64,000 nucleotides of DNA from Glebionis coronaria (lineage: Eukaryota; Streptophyta; Magnoliopsida; Asterales; Asteraceae), in assembly GCA_025667525.1 (NCBI GenBank), contig CM046876.1:28731224-28795223 (forward strand), written 5' to 3'. A program made the translations under genes and the position numbers. Below the pieces are notes generated by a model. It saw only the letters and a list, made by a program, of their open reading frames with translations. It searched no databases and was not told the origin of the DNA. This document shows positions 12,355-23,229 of this stretch, piece after piece (within the stretch, counting starts at the first letter, position 1; every line of letters starts with the position of its first letter).

Positions 12355-12827
12355 TGTTGGGTCCACCAGATATGGATCTTGCAGCCTGTTAAGGATGGTG
12401 AACGACTTCTGTAATCACAAGTCTATTCACAGAGAGACTCTAGATGAATCACACAGTATAAGTGCGGAATAAAAATACTATGAACAAGAAGAAACAAAAT
12501 AACTATAATGACTTGATCCTTACTAAGGATTTCTAATATTGATATGAACTAGAATAATGTTTGATGAAGGTGTGTTTAACCCTTCTGCCTATGGTTCCTT
12601 TTATACTACAAGGAAATCCTAATACATCATTAAACCAAAACGTGTAATTCTGATATGCATATCCTTTCCTAACAATCTCATGCATATCCTAACAAACTAC
12701 TCGAAATAATAATGTTTGACTTTCTAAAGACCAGGAGCACGTGTTGCTCCTACTACTACTAGGACCAGGAGGAACTACATACCTCCTAGCATACCTATTA
12801 CAAATAACTATTACAGAGGTCCTAACA
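12355..12827 (-). repeat. Copia 5' LTR (473 bp)
   Basis: It starts TGTTGG and ends CTAACA, giving the expected TG...CA ends with a short inverted repeat. Reading on the minus strand, a TATA box (TATAAAAG) lies at 12605-12598, about 220 bases from the upstream end, which suits an LTR promoter. The inner end is two bases from a perfect primer-binding site. The flanking bases at 12828-12832 (TAACT) would be the target duplication, but the other end is missing and this cannot be tested here. Confidence 0.7.
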
Positions 12828-12939
12828 TAACTCGAGGGTCGAATTTCATTGAGATTGAGGTGCCATTCTAAAAAAAATAAAAATGAAGAAAGTACGCCTA
12901 TTTCTTTTGCTCCAGTCCCACAAAAAATACAAGGACTGA

Positions 12940-14100
12940 AAGATCCCCCCAACCTTCATTGGAAAAGATCGTCGTAGCAGGTCTCCCGAACGCAAGAAGA
13001 GGCGCAGTGTTAAAGAATGTCTTAGAAGACCTAGCGCCAAAGATCGACTCGAAAAGTCATGTGTCAGCGATCGACTCAAAAAATCACAGGCCTCAGAGTG
13101 CTTAGGAAGGTCGAAGAGCCGAGATAACTCGGCGTGGTGCAGAAAGGAGGATCGTTGCGACTAGAACGATCCTATCGTTTTCGAGAGGTTGGGGAAAGGA
13201 AAAGAAGTCCAACTGCTGATTTACGAAGATCAAGATCAAGAATAAGGGGATCCCGAGATCAATCGGGCTCTCATAAAAAAGAGTCGCGAGGTCAATCGGA
13301 CTCTAGATGGAGCGAATCACGCGAGCGCTCTGGTAGGTACGATCGATCCCATAGCAAGGATCCATCAACCTCTGCAACTGGATTATCTTGGTACAAGCGT
13401 CCCAGGAAACACACATCCTCCCTATCTCGCACCTCAGAGAGCGAGAACATTGATATAGAACATTGGAAGTCCTGACAAAAACGCTACAGACAGAAGGATG
13501 AGGATTTGTCGCGACCGTGACATCGCAAGGAGGTAGGCCGGTTCACATCACGGATCCGCGAATTCCACGGTCCTAAAAGGACAAAAATGTCATCTAACGT
13601 CAAGACTTATGATGGCACGAGAGATCCGGATGACCATTTGAAAATTTTCCAAGCTACAACCCATATTGAACACTGGCCGATGGCCACTTGGTATCACATG
13701 TTCAGTTCAACTTTGATAGGCAAATCGCGCACGTGGTTTGACGAGCTGCCCAAACGAACATTGATAACTTCGAACAGTTGCGTAAGGATTTTTTTGAGAA
13801 ATTACACGCAACGGAAGAAATACATTAAGAATCGAGTGGAAAATCACAACATCAAGCAACAAGAAGGGGAATCTCTTGAAGCCTTCATGGATCATTTCAA
13901 GAATGAGAGCAACCACGTTAAGGGAGCTCGCGATATCATGTGGATCTTTGGCTTCATGCATGTAGTCAACAATCCAGAGCTGACAAAGCGCGTCTGAATA
14001 ACATGATCCCCGGGAACCGTGGTCAAAGTGATAGAGAGGACAAGCGCTTTTATCCGCGAAGAAATTGTAGTTTCAACCAAGAGAAATAGGCAACCAAATT
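12940..14100 (+). pseudogene. Ty3/Gypsy gag relic
   Basis: From about 12960 to 13475 the plus strand encodes a basic Arg/Ser/Asp-rich N-terminus (RS/RD runs, in 13134-13475), broken by stops. After more stops, 13587-13997 encodes a recognisable Retrotrans_gag core: VKTYDGTRDPDDHLKIFQAT, then STLIGKSRTWFDELP, KKYIKNRVENHNIKQQEGES and GFMHVVNNPELTKR. The order and spacing match the capsid domain of plant Gypsy gags, particularly the SR-rich type I associate with Asteraceae. A stop follows, with only decayed sequence beyond it and no protease or reverse transcriptase. This is a fragment, probably cut on its left side by insertion of the Copia element. Confidence 0.8.
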
Positions 14101-14865
14101 ATAAGGCTTAAGATCAGCCCAAGAGGGAACCTACCGATCAGAAACCTAAGGTTTCATAAATGTATTTTAAATGCACAAAGTTCAACAATTGAATTTTTTT
14201 TTATCACGGTTTCATCTATGCGATTAAATTTGTTTCAGTGAACTATAAATCTTCCTCTGTGCTTGATCTTATAGTCCTTTTTTATCGGAATAAAGTCGGG
14301 TAACATTACGAGACTTTTACTGAACGTTGTAGCATTTCAATAGACTAATTAATCTGTTACTTACGGTATATATCCTTTCGAATGATTAGATATCATCCTT
14401 GTTTCAAACGTTATCAGCTACACATTTTTGGGATGGTTCAGAAAGTCTAATTCAACTAGGAAAAAAAAACCCGATTAAGCCGCGCGCTGCACTCAAAACT
14501 CACCTTACTGAGTTACCTCGACAAGAAATACCTAATCCATTTACGAGTACTTTTTTATACTAACTTTGAGTTAAAGGAAAGTAGTTAAAATCTTTTACTT
14601 TTATCATAAAAAGAACTCTTTACATATTTAAGCAAAGCTTTTCTTGGTCAACTCATGATTTCACAAGAAATCATTGGTACAATGAAAACTATATTTCACA
14701 CTTTATTGAGCGAGGAAAGTTTTTTCTGGTAAAAAAAACAAATATTTTTTATGAAATTTGTGATCAGTGACAGAACCAGGTTGGGTTTCGAAGGGTCTCG
14801 AGACACTCATGGATTTTTGTGATTTTTATTAGATTTGTGTAAATGCACGTGGTCCTTAAAAATTT
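14101..14865. other. Intergenic, AT-rich
   Basis: No gene is seen. This is probably the decayed continuation of the Gypsy relic followed by unique sequence. It ends in the left target duplication (14857-14865) of the MITE. Confidence 0.35.
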
Positions 14866-14997
14866 GGGAAGTGATACGCACACCACACAAAATGATGTGC
14901 ACACCACAAAAATGCACATGTAGTGTTGTACCATATGCATCATATATATGATTTTGTGGTGTGCACATCAATTTGTGTGGTGTGCGTATCAATTCCC
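14866..14997. mobile_element. 132-bp MITE, Mutator-type, with exact 9-bp target duplication
   Basis: The ends are long inverted repeats beginning GGGAAGTGATACGCACACCA on the left and, on the complementary strand, GGGAATTGATACGCACACCA on the right. The arms cover most of the element and would fold into a near-perfect hairpin. It is flanked on both sides by TAAAAATTT (14857-14865 and 14998-15006). A 9-bp duplication with G-initial ends is typical of Mutator-like elements. It has no coding capacity. Confidence 0.85.
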
Positions 14998-15006
14998 TAA
15001 AAATTT

Positions 15007-16188
15007 TGTTTGTAACATTATATAGTTTATTTTAAGTCCATCTGGTCGTTTTATTTCCTGGTTTCGTCACTGCTTGTGATACACATTTATCTGAAATATT
15101 GAAATATATTCAAATTGATCAATCTAATCAAATGTATCGGAGTTCAAAAGCAAGACATACAACAAAATGCAACATAGAACATGTAAAATTTAGACATGTT
15201 ACATTTTCTTAAACTGGGAACCATATGGTCATATGTTATGTTGTTATGTGAAGATGACTACATCAATCCAATTCCAGTATATAAAAAGAGCCATTAGTTG
15301 CAGATCAGTTTCGATTCGAAATATATGGCTGAAAGCCTGAAATCCATGTTTTCACTCATTCTCTTGTACATAGACATAAAGCAACGCAACGACCTCCACA
15401 AGCGTCGAATGTTTACGTCATTAACATATTGGAAGATTCGGCTTCCACCATTCCTTCCCTTTTCCTAGTGATACTATGACATCAACTTTATATTGGTCAA
15501 TCAAATCATTCTGATCGGATAATCTCAATAAAAACCGTTAAAAATTATTGTGATTCGATGATATGATACTTCTTAATGTACAGTTTTCTGTATGCAGATA
15601 CGAGCACCTTTGAAACCTTACTAAAGGTTCAATGACAAACAAAAACCTTAGCTGCTCATGAAATATTTGCACGTGGAGACAGTGCCGCAACTAATGCAGT
15701 ACTAACTGAGGCGAGTCGGTTGCTAGTAGAAAACACTAAACTGATCTACACAACAAACAAAAACTTTCAATTGCTCATGAATTATTTGCACTTGAAGATA
15801 ATGCTGCAACTAATGTGTTACTAACTCAGGCGACTCGATTGCTAGCAGAAAACAACTAAATAGACTGCATTTCTCAACAAAAGTACTCGGAACCTGAACA
15901 TATCAGAAAACCTTAAACAAGAATATGAACATCAAATGACTGACTTGCAAAATTAACATTAAACTTCTGTATTACCAAAATTGAAAAATCATCTTCACCA
16001 TCAAAAATTCATTACATACATACCATTGTATATACACCACCACTAACAACTTTCTTTAGTTTCTTTGTAATTTTTTTCTTTCTAAAAACTACAGTAAATA
16101 AAAAGAAAAAATTGTCCGCCTTTCTATTTTGGCTTAATAAAATAACCGGTAAATACCATAAAAGTCTCATTTTTCTAAAACTGTGTGC
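15007..16188. other. Intergenic and probable 3' region of the U-box gene
   Basis: No gene is seen. Two partly duplicated stretches, near 15620-15740 and 15745-15865, share phrases such as AAACCTTAGCTGCTCATGAA, TATTTGCAC and GTTGCTAG, suggesting an old tandem duplication with a period of about 125. The last hundreds of bases are AT-rich and may contain the 3' UTR of the minus-strand gene ending at 16189. Confidence 0.4.
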
Positions 16189-17427
16189 TTAGAACCGAAC
16201 AACATCGCTACACCCGTACTCATCCGAGTCCCTGTCCGTTTTCTCCGGCCACGAGTCCCGCAACAATTTCAACAACATTTGCGCCTTTCTCTTCGCGCGC
16301 TCGGTACAATCACTTTGCACAAGTAACAACAGCTGCGTCAACACCCCCGCACTCACCGCCTCGTCTTTTAACCGCTCTTCCGCTGTGCATAACGACAGCA
16401 GCGCGCCAGCCGCGTACTCCGTAGCTCTATCACTAATTTTCAATATTATCTTCACCAATAACGGCACCGTCAGCGCGTGACACGCAAACGCTGCACAACC
16501 TTCTGGAATTCGACACAAAAGTTCCACGGTAGCTAACGCGCGCTCCGCGTCGCATTTCTCAAAGTCCGGTAAACGGTCTATCAACACCGTTACAGCTCCG
16601 GCTTCAACGGCTTTGTAACGGTGTTGTTTAACTAAACATAGCGCGAATAGCGCTTTTATTCCTATTTTGATAGCGCGTGGATACGTTAACGGATAGTTAA
16701 GTATCCCGACTATCTGTTCAAAAACCTCGCCGGACTCGCTAATCGCCGAACGAATCTCCGGCGATTTCGTTCCGGCGAGAATGTTTTCTAATAGCGAAGC
16801 GCAATTAACTCTTACGTCAATTGACGGATGAGACAGAAACGATATTAATGACGTCAGCCTGTCAGAATCTGACGTCACAAATAAACATTCTGTTTCATTT
16901 AACGGAAATAAAGACAGAGTCCATAAACACTCTATTTTTATTTCCATTAAATGACTTAAAAAAAAGACACCTAATAACACCTCACGCGCGTTCTGCGTGA
17001 GAATCACGCATCTGTTTTTCTCCGAGTCGCGCGCCAAGACACGTAGTCTTTTAAGCGCGACCAGCCTCGCATTTTTTCCAATATTTTCATTGCCAGCCTG
17101 GCATAATAAATTCCTGACAACAACCGGGTCAGCAGGTTGTTTCGGCGTTGGAATACGTTCAACGCCGAAAGACCTGTTAGCCACACACCACTCTTGTATC
17201 AACCTCCTTAAAGTATGGTTCGGAATTAACGTAAATTCAGTCAAAGGAAGCCTCGTGACAGGACACGAGGTGTTCCCAGTCGCCACCCATGACTCTATGC
17301 TTGATCTGTCGTAAGTTTGACCCGTTACGACGATCACGGGGTCTCTCATTAGCTCGAGAGATATCGGACACCGAAAATGATATGGTATTTGTACTGTTAC
17401 ATCTAAAGGCTCTAATGGGCCGGGCAT
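16189..17427 (-). CDS. PUB26: U-box/ARM-repeat E3 ubiquitin ligase (PUB25/PUB26-like)
   Basis: This intact 412-aa single-exon gene is the clearest host gene here. Residues about 14-82 form a U-box: IPYHFRCPISLELMRDP, TGQTYDRSSIESW, then NHTLRRLIQEWCVANRS. The RING-like fold has no metal ligands and recruits the E2 enzyme. The linker VERIPTPKQPADP is characteristic of the PUB25/PUB26 branch. Residues about 110-395 are helical armadillo-type repeats (for example IDVRVNCASLLENIL, ATEYAAGALLSLC) that bind the substrate. Arabidopsis PUB25/26 are about 420 aa and act in the cytosol in cold and immune signalling; transfer of that role is inference, and PUB22/23 are the next-nearest alternative. The start MPGPLEPLDV matches the family N-terminus. 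Its GC-rich codon use differs from the surrounding AT-rich relics. PUB25 and PUB26 cannot be told apart by eye. Confidence 0.93.
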   Translation of the reverse strand: MPGPLEPLDVTVQIPYHFRCPISLELMRDPVIVVTGQTYDRSSIESWVATGNTSCPVTRLPLTEFTLIPNHTLRRLIQEWCVANRSFGVERIPTPKQPADPVVVRNLLCQAGNENIGKNARLVALKRLRVLARDSEKNRCVILTQNAREVLLGVFFLSHLMEIKIECLWTLSLFPLNETECLFVTSDSDRLTSLISFLSHPSIDVRVNCASLLENILAGTKSPEIRSAISESGEVFEQIVGILNYPLTYPRAIKIGIKALFALCLVKQHRYKAVEAGAVTVLIDRLPDFEKCDAERALATVELLCRIPEGCAAFACHALTVPLLVKIILKISDRATEYAAGALLSLCTAEERLKDEAVSAGVLTQLLLLVQSDCTERAKRKAQMLLKLLRDSWPEKTDRDSDEYGCSDVVRF

Positions 17428-17540
17428 TTTGAGAAAAAGATGGAGTATAATTTTAGAACACGATAACTGTATGTATGCCGAAAATTGGCATAAAAGAGAA
17501 TTTTGAGGTTTTAGAAATGGGAAGGAATGGGATTGTGGGG

Positions 17541-17587
17541 GATTATTTATCTGACTATTGGTACTTATGTATAGTTGTTCACACGTG
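17541..17587 (-). promoter_or_regulatory. Core promoter of the U-box gene: TATA-like box and G-box
   Basis: On the minus strand, ATAAATAATC (17550-17541) lies about 115 bases before the ATG and is a plausible TATA box. A palindromic G-box CACGTG sits at 17582-17587 inside ACACGTGT, an ABRE/bZIP/bHLH-type site about 155 bases before the ATG. Further upstream, TTTGACC on the minus strand near 17642-17648 carries the W-box core TTGAC. These fit stress-responsive expression, which is inference. Confidence 0.5.
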
Positions 17588-17589
17588 TG

Positions 17590-18448
17590 ACACCATTAAC
17601 TTGAGGCTTAACCATGGTTGTAGTTGAATGAAGTAGGGTCTGGTCAAACATAAGTGGGACCCATATTCATGCTGGAAAAATAGATATCTAACTCCTATTT
17701 ACATCAAAATGGGAATCCACTTTTTTTTTAGGTTTGTTTATTAGCTAGTTTTGGATTATCTTTGTAATTTTATTCTGTTTTTAAGTAGTGTTACAGGGTG
17801 TCATAGATTGCTGGTCAAAAGTGTTTTTGTGTGTTAAGATAGGGTTTATTTGAGGTCTTAATAAGCAATATTGGTTAAGTTGTATAAGACACTCAAACTA
17901 GCTAATCCAAAAAAAATCTTTTTGTATGCTTAGTTAAGTAAAATTGTCAAATATTCAAACTAGTCTTTAAATTGTTTTCTTGTTTTGTTACAACTGATTA
18001 TTTGGTTATGATTTTGCTTATTTTGAAGAAACGTAATTTATAAGCAATCCTAAACACCCGCTTATGTCATTCTTTGACTTTTTAATCCTATAACTTAACT
18101 TAAATTGAAAAAGTAAGGGTGTGTTTGATATCCATATATCGGAATCAAGTAATCACTATCAAACTCATTGCAAGTGTTTGGTTAATAAATTTGAAATCAA
18201 ATTATGAAATGATAGTCATAAACTCATAGGAAGGAGAGTTGGTGACTTTTCGTATAGCATTCTCGTGGGACTCATATCTCTTTATTTAATTTATATTTTC
18301 ATGATTTTTTTCCTAATGTTATATTGTACTATGTAATATTGTTTTAACATATAGTGGAGTCTATTTTTATTTGATAGTCATATACTAAAAATCATACCAA
18401 ACAAAAAAATGACTTTAATATATTTGATGGAAAAAATCTTCATAAACC
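17590..18448. other. Upstream intergenic DNA of the U-box gene
   Basis: AT-rich with no coding signal. The left part may hold distal promoter elements of the U-box gene. It ends at the foldback element. Confidence 0.4.
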
Positions 18449-18940
18449 CTTAGTTTAGCATAGACTCAACCAACCAATCACAACCATCCATTTTTATCAT
18501 GTAAAAAAAAATTTTATTTTTTAAAAATCAAATATCTCACAAACCGTTCATCGTTACGTAAAACAAAACATATCATCGCGACGAGAATTAAATCATCTAT
18601 CTATCGAGGGGCACATGTATATACTTTCGACGAACTTTTTTTTCGATTTTTTTTCTTAATTAACGTCTGGAGAGAATCATATATGATTCGTCACGAAACA
18701 TATATGATTCTCTTCAGACGTGACTTAAGAAAAAAAAAGTCGAAAAAAAGTTCGTCGAAAGTATATACATGTGTCCCTCGATAGATAGATGATTTAATTC
18801 TCGTCACAATTATGTATTTTTTTTTCGTTTGACGATTTACCGTTTGTGAGATATTTAATTTTTAAAAAAGTGGTGGGAATTGGGTTTTTTTTTTAAGTGG
18901 GTGATTATGATTGGTTGGATAGGTTTATGCTAATTTAAGT
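18449..18940. mobile_element. About 490-bp foldback element (long-hairpin MITE)
   Basis: The two halves are inverted repeats. The outer ends read TTAGTTTAGCATA on the left and, complementary, TTAAATTAGCATA on the right, followed by CAACCAATCA. Inner arms near 18575-18685 and 18699-18810 are almost perfectly complementary: ATCATCTATCTATCGAGGG, ATACTTTCGACGAACTTTTT, GAGAATCATATATG. The loop is only about 13 bases. A transcript would fold into a hairpin of well over 200 base pairs. I could not assign a clean target duplication, so the superfamily is uncertain. Confidence 0.8.
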
Positions 18941-20383
18941 GTATTTATAGATCTTAACTCTATATTTGATTTCATACCATCCTCATATCATAATTATACC
19001 GATAATAATTCCTACTAAAAAATCAAATGCACCCTAAGTTGATGAACTTGAAGATGCTAAACGCAAATAGTTGTGATTTATGAGTACTATTTGCTTTGCA
19101 AAAACGAAAGTGATGGCTACTGTTTAGCACTACATTTTGTTTGCACAATTATTGAATCATATAAGTCAAGTGACTCAACTCAAACTATTTAATATGTATA
19201 GTGATGTGAAATTGTTTTAATCCTATCATAACTTAATTATCAGTTTTTTTCTTATTTCACCTTTACCAATTTTTGAATTGCCAAAAGGTGTGATTTCAAA
19301 ACTACTACCAAAACATGATCTCATACCCACATGGTGACATATATTTATGTTGACCAGATTTAATGTAATTTCATGAATCACATTTTGGGAATGTACATTT
19401 CATTTCTTATTTCACCTGCATACATAATTGTCAGCTAGTTTCATAAAAATGGTTAATTTCTTTGACCATTGCTATGCCACATGTAGTCAAAGACACTACT
19501 ACCATTCAAAACCCTTGTTTTGGTAGATATGGTCAAAAAAATTTGGTGCATTGATATATGGTGCCTTGTTTGTCCACAAAATTAAGAATGATGTCATTCT
19601 CATACAATAAATAGGGAGATGATTTGCACACTCAAAAAAGTTATTGGGACACTCACAGTACAAGCAGATAAAGCACATTATAAAACATAATACAACTTTG
19701 TAATGCACAACTTTAAATGTCCCAATCAATTTTATAAGTGTGCAAATTAATTTCCAATAAAATATATTTTACTATACCCTATTGATTAATAAGTTGCAAA
19801 GATTTTTGATTGAATCAATCTTTGAATCCAATAGAATTATGTGTAGATCTATTGGAAAGGGACATCTTTTATGAATTATAATGGAAATAGTGGGTATGGG
19901 TGTCTTGCACATTGTAATTCCAATGTAGGCAATTTGTAAAATATATGATGATGTGAAGTCCAACTAATCTTTGTTTTCATTTGTGCAAATCACCAATTGA
20001 GAAGGACATAACTTTCACACTCTATTTAGCCAAACAAAGCAAATTTCGCATTGGTGGTCCTTTTATTAATTTGGACCTACTTTCAATTCAGGGTGTCTTT
20101 GTTGAAATAAGCAGTAGCTATGAGCAGTAGTTGTCATAACGCATCACTCATTTGTTCACCATTTATTTGTCATTGTTCCTTAAAATAAGCATTGAAAAAC
20201 TAGTATTCCTAAAAAATAGCACCGCTTACCGCTTGTTTACCAAACGACTAAAAAAAATCATAACGCTCACCGTTCCTTTTGCCAAAGAAGCATTAAAAAT
20301 CAAAATGCTCTTTTCACCGCTCACCGCTCCAAAAAGCTTCACCATCGCTCATTGCCAAACACAACCTTATACTGGTTCTAAAG
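18941..20383. other. Intergenic with a possible small repeat insertion
   Basis: No gene is seen. From about 20090 to 20370 the sequence begins AGGGTGTCTTTG and ends CCAAACACAACCTT (complement AAGGTTGTGTTTGG). It has internal repeats of AACGCTCACCG/CACCGCTCACCGCTCC. This looks like a short transposon-derived repeat, but the ends and target duplication are unclear. Confidence 0.35.
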
Positions 20384-20581
20384 CAGGGCCGGACCCACAT
20401 AGGAGCCGAGTGTAGCACGTGTTACACCCTGTTGTATGTTATGAAAGGAAATTTTGTATAAAATAAGTCTTTTTTCGAAATGTGCAACACCCATATTTAC
20501 TTATTATGAAACGATTTTAGTACTAATAATCATAATAAATATTTGTGCAACACCCTATTATTAATTTCGGGTCCGCCTCGC
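20384..20581. mobile_element. 198-bp hAT-like MITE
   Basis: The left end CAGGGCCGGACCCAC pairs with the right end (complement GCGAGGCGGACCCG), giving the CAGGG...GGACC type of terminal repeat common in plant hAT elements. It is flanked by TTCTAAAG (20376-20383) and TTCTAATG (20582-20589), an 8-bp target duplication with one mismatch, the size expected for hAT. The interior has no ORF. Confidence 0.7.
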
Positions 20582-20819
20582 TTCTAATGGGCCAAAAAAA
20601 GGGTTACATATAACTACGAATGGGACTAGGGTTTAGAGTGATTACATGTTAGATTTAACTCGATTTGATTGATCCTAATACTAAAGGGTTTAGAGTCTTA
20701 GCCACAACTTCGACTAAAATGGCAAGAGGATAGCCTGAACTACTTAAACTTCGCCGTTGCAAGTGATAATGTCTAGCCCAAACTGCTTTTTTTCTTTCGA
20801 CTCCAAAGGTAGTAGTTTA

Positions 20820-21425
20820 GGCTACCCGCAACGCACCGGGATTTTCTCGGTCGACTTTCGGTCGCGACCGGGTCGCTGCGTTGCGGCGATTCGGTCGCCG
20901 GAGTCGGTCGGCCACAATTCGACCCTAGTCACGATCTGTTTGATAAACTCGGTCTCCATGTTGTGTCTGTGTGTTTTATAAAAAAAAAAATTTTTTTTTT
21001 AAAATTTAACATGTTTTAATAGTGTTTTAATTATATAAACTTTATAAAAAAATTCTAAAATTTAATATATTGAGCTTTTTTTAATTCCTCACAACATATA
21101 TTAATTTGACAATTTTTGAGTTAGTTTTAGCTAATGCATTATACCCTCTTTACTTCTAATTTTCGTAATGTTTTTTAGTTTATGTAATGTTTTTTTTTAG
21201 TGTAATGCGTGTTGTATGGAATAAAATGTTTTTTTTTGGAATAAAATGTTATTTTTATTAAATATAAAATGTTATTTTTATAGAATATAAAATGTTATTT
21301 TTATTGAAAATAAAAAAATAAATTTTGAATTAGGTCGTACTAAATCGCCGCGTTGTGACAAATAGGTCGCACTAAATCATCGGTTAAAAAAACTAGGTCG
21401 CGACCTAGTAGCGTTGTGGATAGCC
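20820..21425. mobile_element. 606-bp PIF/Harbinger-like non-autonomous element
   Basis: The left terminus GGCTACCCGCAACGC matches the complement of the right terminus, GGCTATCCACAACGC (13 of 15). Both sides are flanked by TTA (20817-20819 and 21426-21428), the TWA-type 3-bp duplication of PIF/Harbinger. The left part is unusually GC-rich (about 20820-20935), with repeated GGTCGCGACC-like words that recur near the right end. The middle is AT-rich with direct repeats of TAAAATGTTATTTTTAT near 21235-21305. No transposase is encoded. Confidence 0.72.
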
Positions 21426-21428
21426 TTA

Positions 21429-22750
21429 CAATCCATTACATATAAACCATAAAACTCATAAACATACATAATCTTTGAAAACAACAATATATGACAAATA
21501 GATAAATCGAAGAGTAAAAAGTTTACACTGTGCAAGTGTAAGAAGGTCGGTTGATAAATTTTTTTTTTAAAAAAAGAGTCAAAGGTCAAAAGAGGAATGT
21601 GCGGGGGCCAAGTTGTCGTTTCTTCTTATTCGTGCATCCTCTCTCGCCCGTGGATAAAACAACTGTGCCCCCACTGGGCCCCCTACACTCCACAACCCAA
21701 AGATGCTGATTCTATTCTTGTCCACACCATCCTATTTACTACTACTACTCAATTACGTCGTTAGGACAGGAACTCATTGCTTAGGATCGGGTCCTTGAGG
21801 AAGAGTCCGGTTGACATCAAAAGATGCATGGGGTCAGAGTGTTCCTACCGATTTACACCTTTTTGGAGAATTATCAATTGTAAAACAATTACCTAATGAG
21901 CTAAAACACACTTTTTAAATTTCATGCTCGATATTATTTTATTGGGCGAAAACATTATAGACTTATACTTTGGCTGACCCGAGATGTGTATGACCACGAA
22001 CCCAATACGTGTTGTCAACAAGAGCGGATAGAGGATTCCTGAGGGTTCGTGAGGAACCGATGAATGTTTATCCCTGGTGCGCCGGTTAACTTAGAGTCAT
22101 ATGTCAGCCCGTAGTTGTCGAACAACCCTTTAGACCTGGACACGAGTTAACGCGTCAATTTAACAACTTGAGATAAGAAACTAGTGATCACATATAATCC
22201 ACAATATTGTCTAGAGAAAACAAGCACCTTTGGAACGGAATCTATTCTATCACATGTAAACTAAAAATAAACCACATGTTAATCTTTGTTTGTGTTTAAA
22301 AGTGACAAAACAAACGGTGTCGTTTAGTAGCAACAGTGAAAAGCATGCGTGTGGGCAGAGGGAGCAGTGAGGGCCCATGAATTGTCTGTGGTCAACCGGC
22401 AACGTTTGAACACTCTCGCACTTTCCTTCTTTCAAATTCTACTTATATTGGGTTTTTTTTATCTTTTGCACCAAAAACACAAGATAATAAATTATAAGAT
22501 ATATAAAAAGTATATAAAGTTTCACATAAAAGTATAAAAAATTCGTAAAATGTAAATTTTTGTGTTTTTTTTACCTTATTATGTGTCTTTATAACACAAG
22601 ATAAAAAAGTCCTTTTATATACTAGGATTTGTACCCACGCTTGACCGGATGTTTTGTTTTCGATGTTTGTAAGGCCAAAAATGAGTAACCGTAGATATGT
22701 AATGCATTACCTGTGACTAATAATACATTGACATTATACCACTTGCTAGT
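21429..22750. other. Intergenic
   Basis: I see no supported gene, RNA or repeat boundary. A moderately GC-rich stretch near 21600-22100 has only short open frames. Confidence 0.4.
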
Positions 22751-23229
22751 AGTTTCCAGGGTAAAATGCAAAAACGTTCATACATTTTTTGAAATCTGTA
22801 AATATGCCCCTGAGTCCAAATTATAAGCATTTTTGCCATTGAAATTTCGTTTCACCTGCATTTTTGCCCTTAAGTAGACTTTTTTTTTACTTTTGCTAAC
22901 GTTCTGTCGTGAACTCCCCACGTGCATGGCACGTGAGAGTATATTCGTCATTTCCCGTTCCACCCCATCTCCCCACCTTTCATCATATGCGAAATACGTC
23001 CCCGAATACATTTTCCACCCGAAACTTTCAATGTAGCTTCACGCTAAAAATATTTCCAGGACTAAATTTGCAACATCAACATTGAAACTTTCAATATTAT
23101 CTCGACATTAAATACCCTAAATACTATTAATACTCTACTGGTTCAACTTAAATTCGTATTACCAACCCAATACTCGACTCAATTGATTATCAACTACCTC
23201 TAATAGCGTAGAAGAAAGAAGTCGTTTTC
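22751..23229 (+). other. Probable 5' non-coding part of a decayed Mutator-like element
   Basis: This stretch lies immediately upstream of a PB1-like, Mutator-associated ORF relic. No terminal inverted repeat was identified. Its assignment rests on position only. Confidence 0.3.

Larger units (their letters stand above)
2219..12827 (-). mobile_element. Ty1/Copia LTR retrotransposon with extra 3' ORF, decayed
   Basis: Reading leftward on the minus strand, the order is LTR (12827-12355), primer-binding site, gag, protease, integrase, reverse transcriptase, RNase H, then a further long ORF. Integrase before reverse transcriptase is diagnostic of Copia. The extra ORF downstream of pol, separated by about 570 bases, resembles the SIRE/Maximus-type layout and is a family I associate with Asteraceae. 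No 3' LTR was found left of 2219, so the element is probably truncated there. Frameshifts, stops and an integrase deletion show that it is dead. Its LTR end abuts an oppositely oriented Gypsy relic, consistent with insertion into it. Confidence 0.88.

Noticed and set aside
20090..20375. PIF/Harbinger MITE with AGGGTGT...ACAACCT ends
   Set aside because: Ends are suggestive but imperfect and no 3-bp TWA duplication could be found, so it is mentioned only as a possible repeat.
22250..22440. Small gene on the minus strand near 22.3 kb
   Set aside because: A 61-aa frame with no domain and no promoter evidence.
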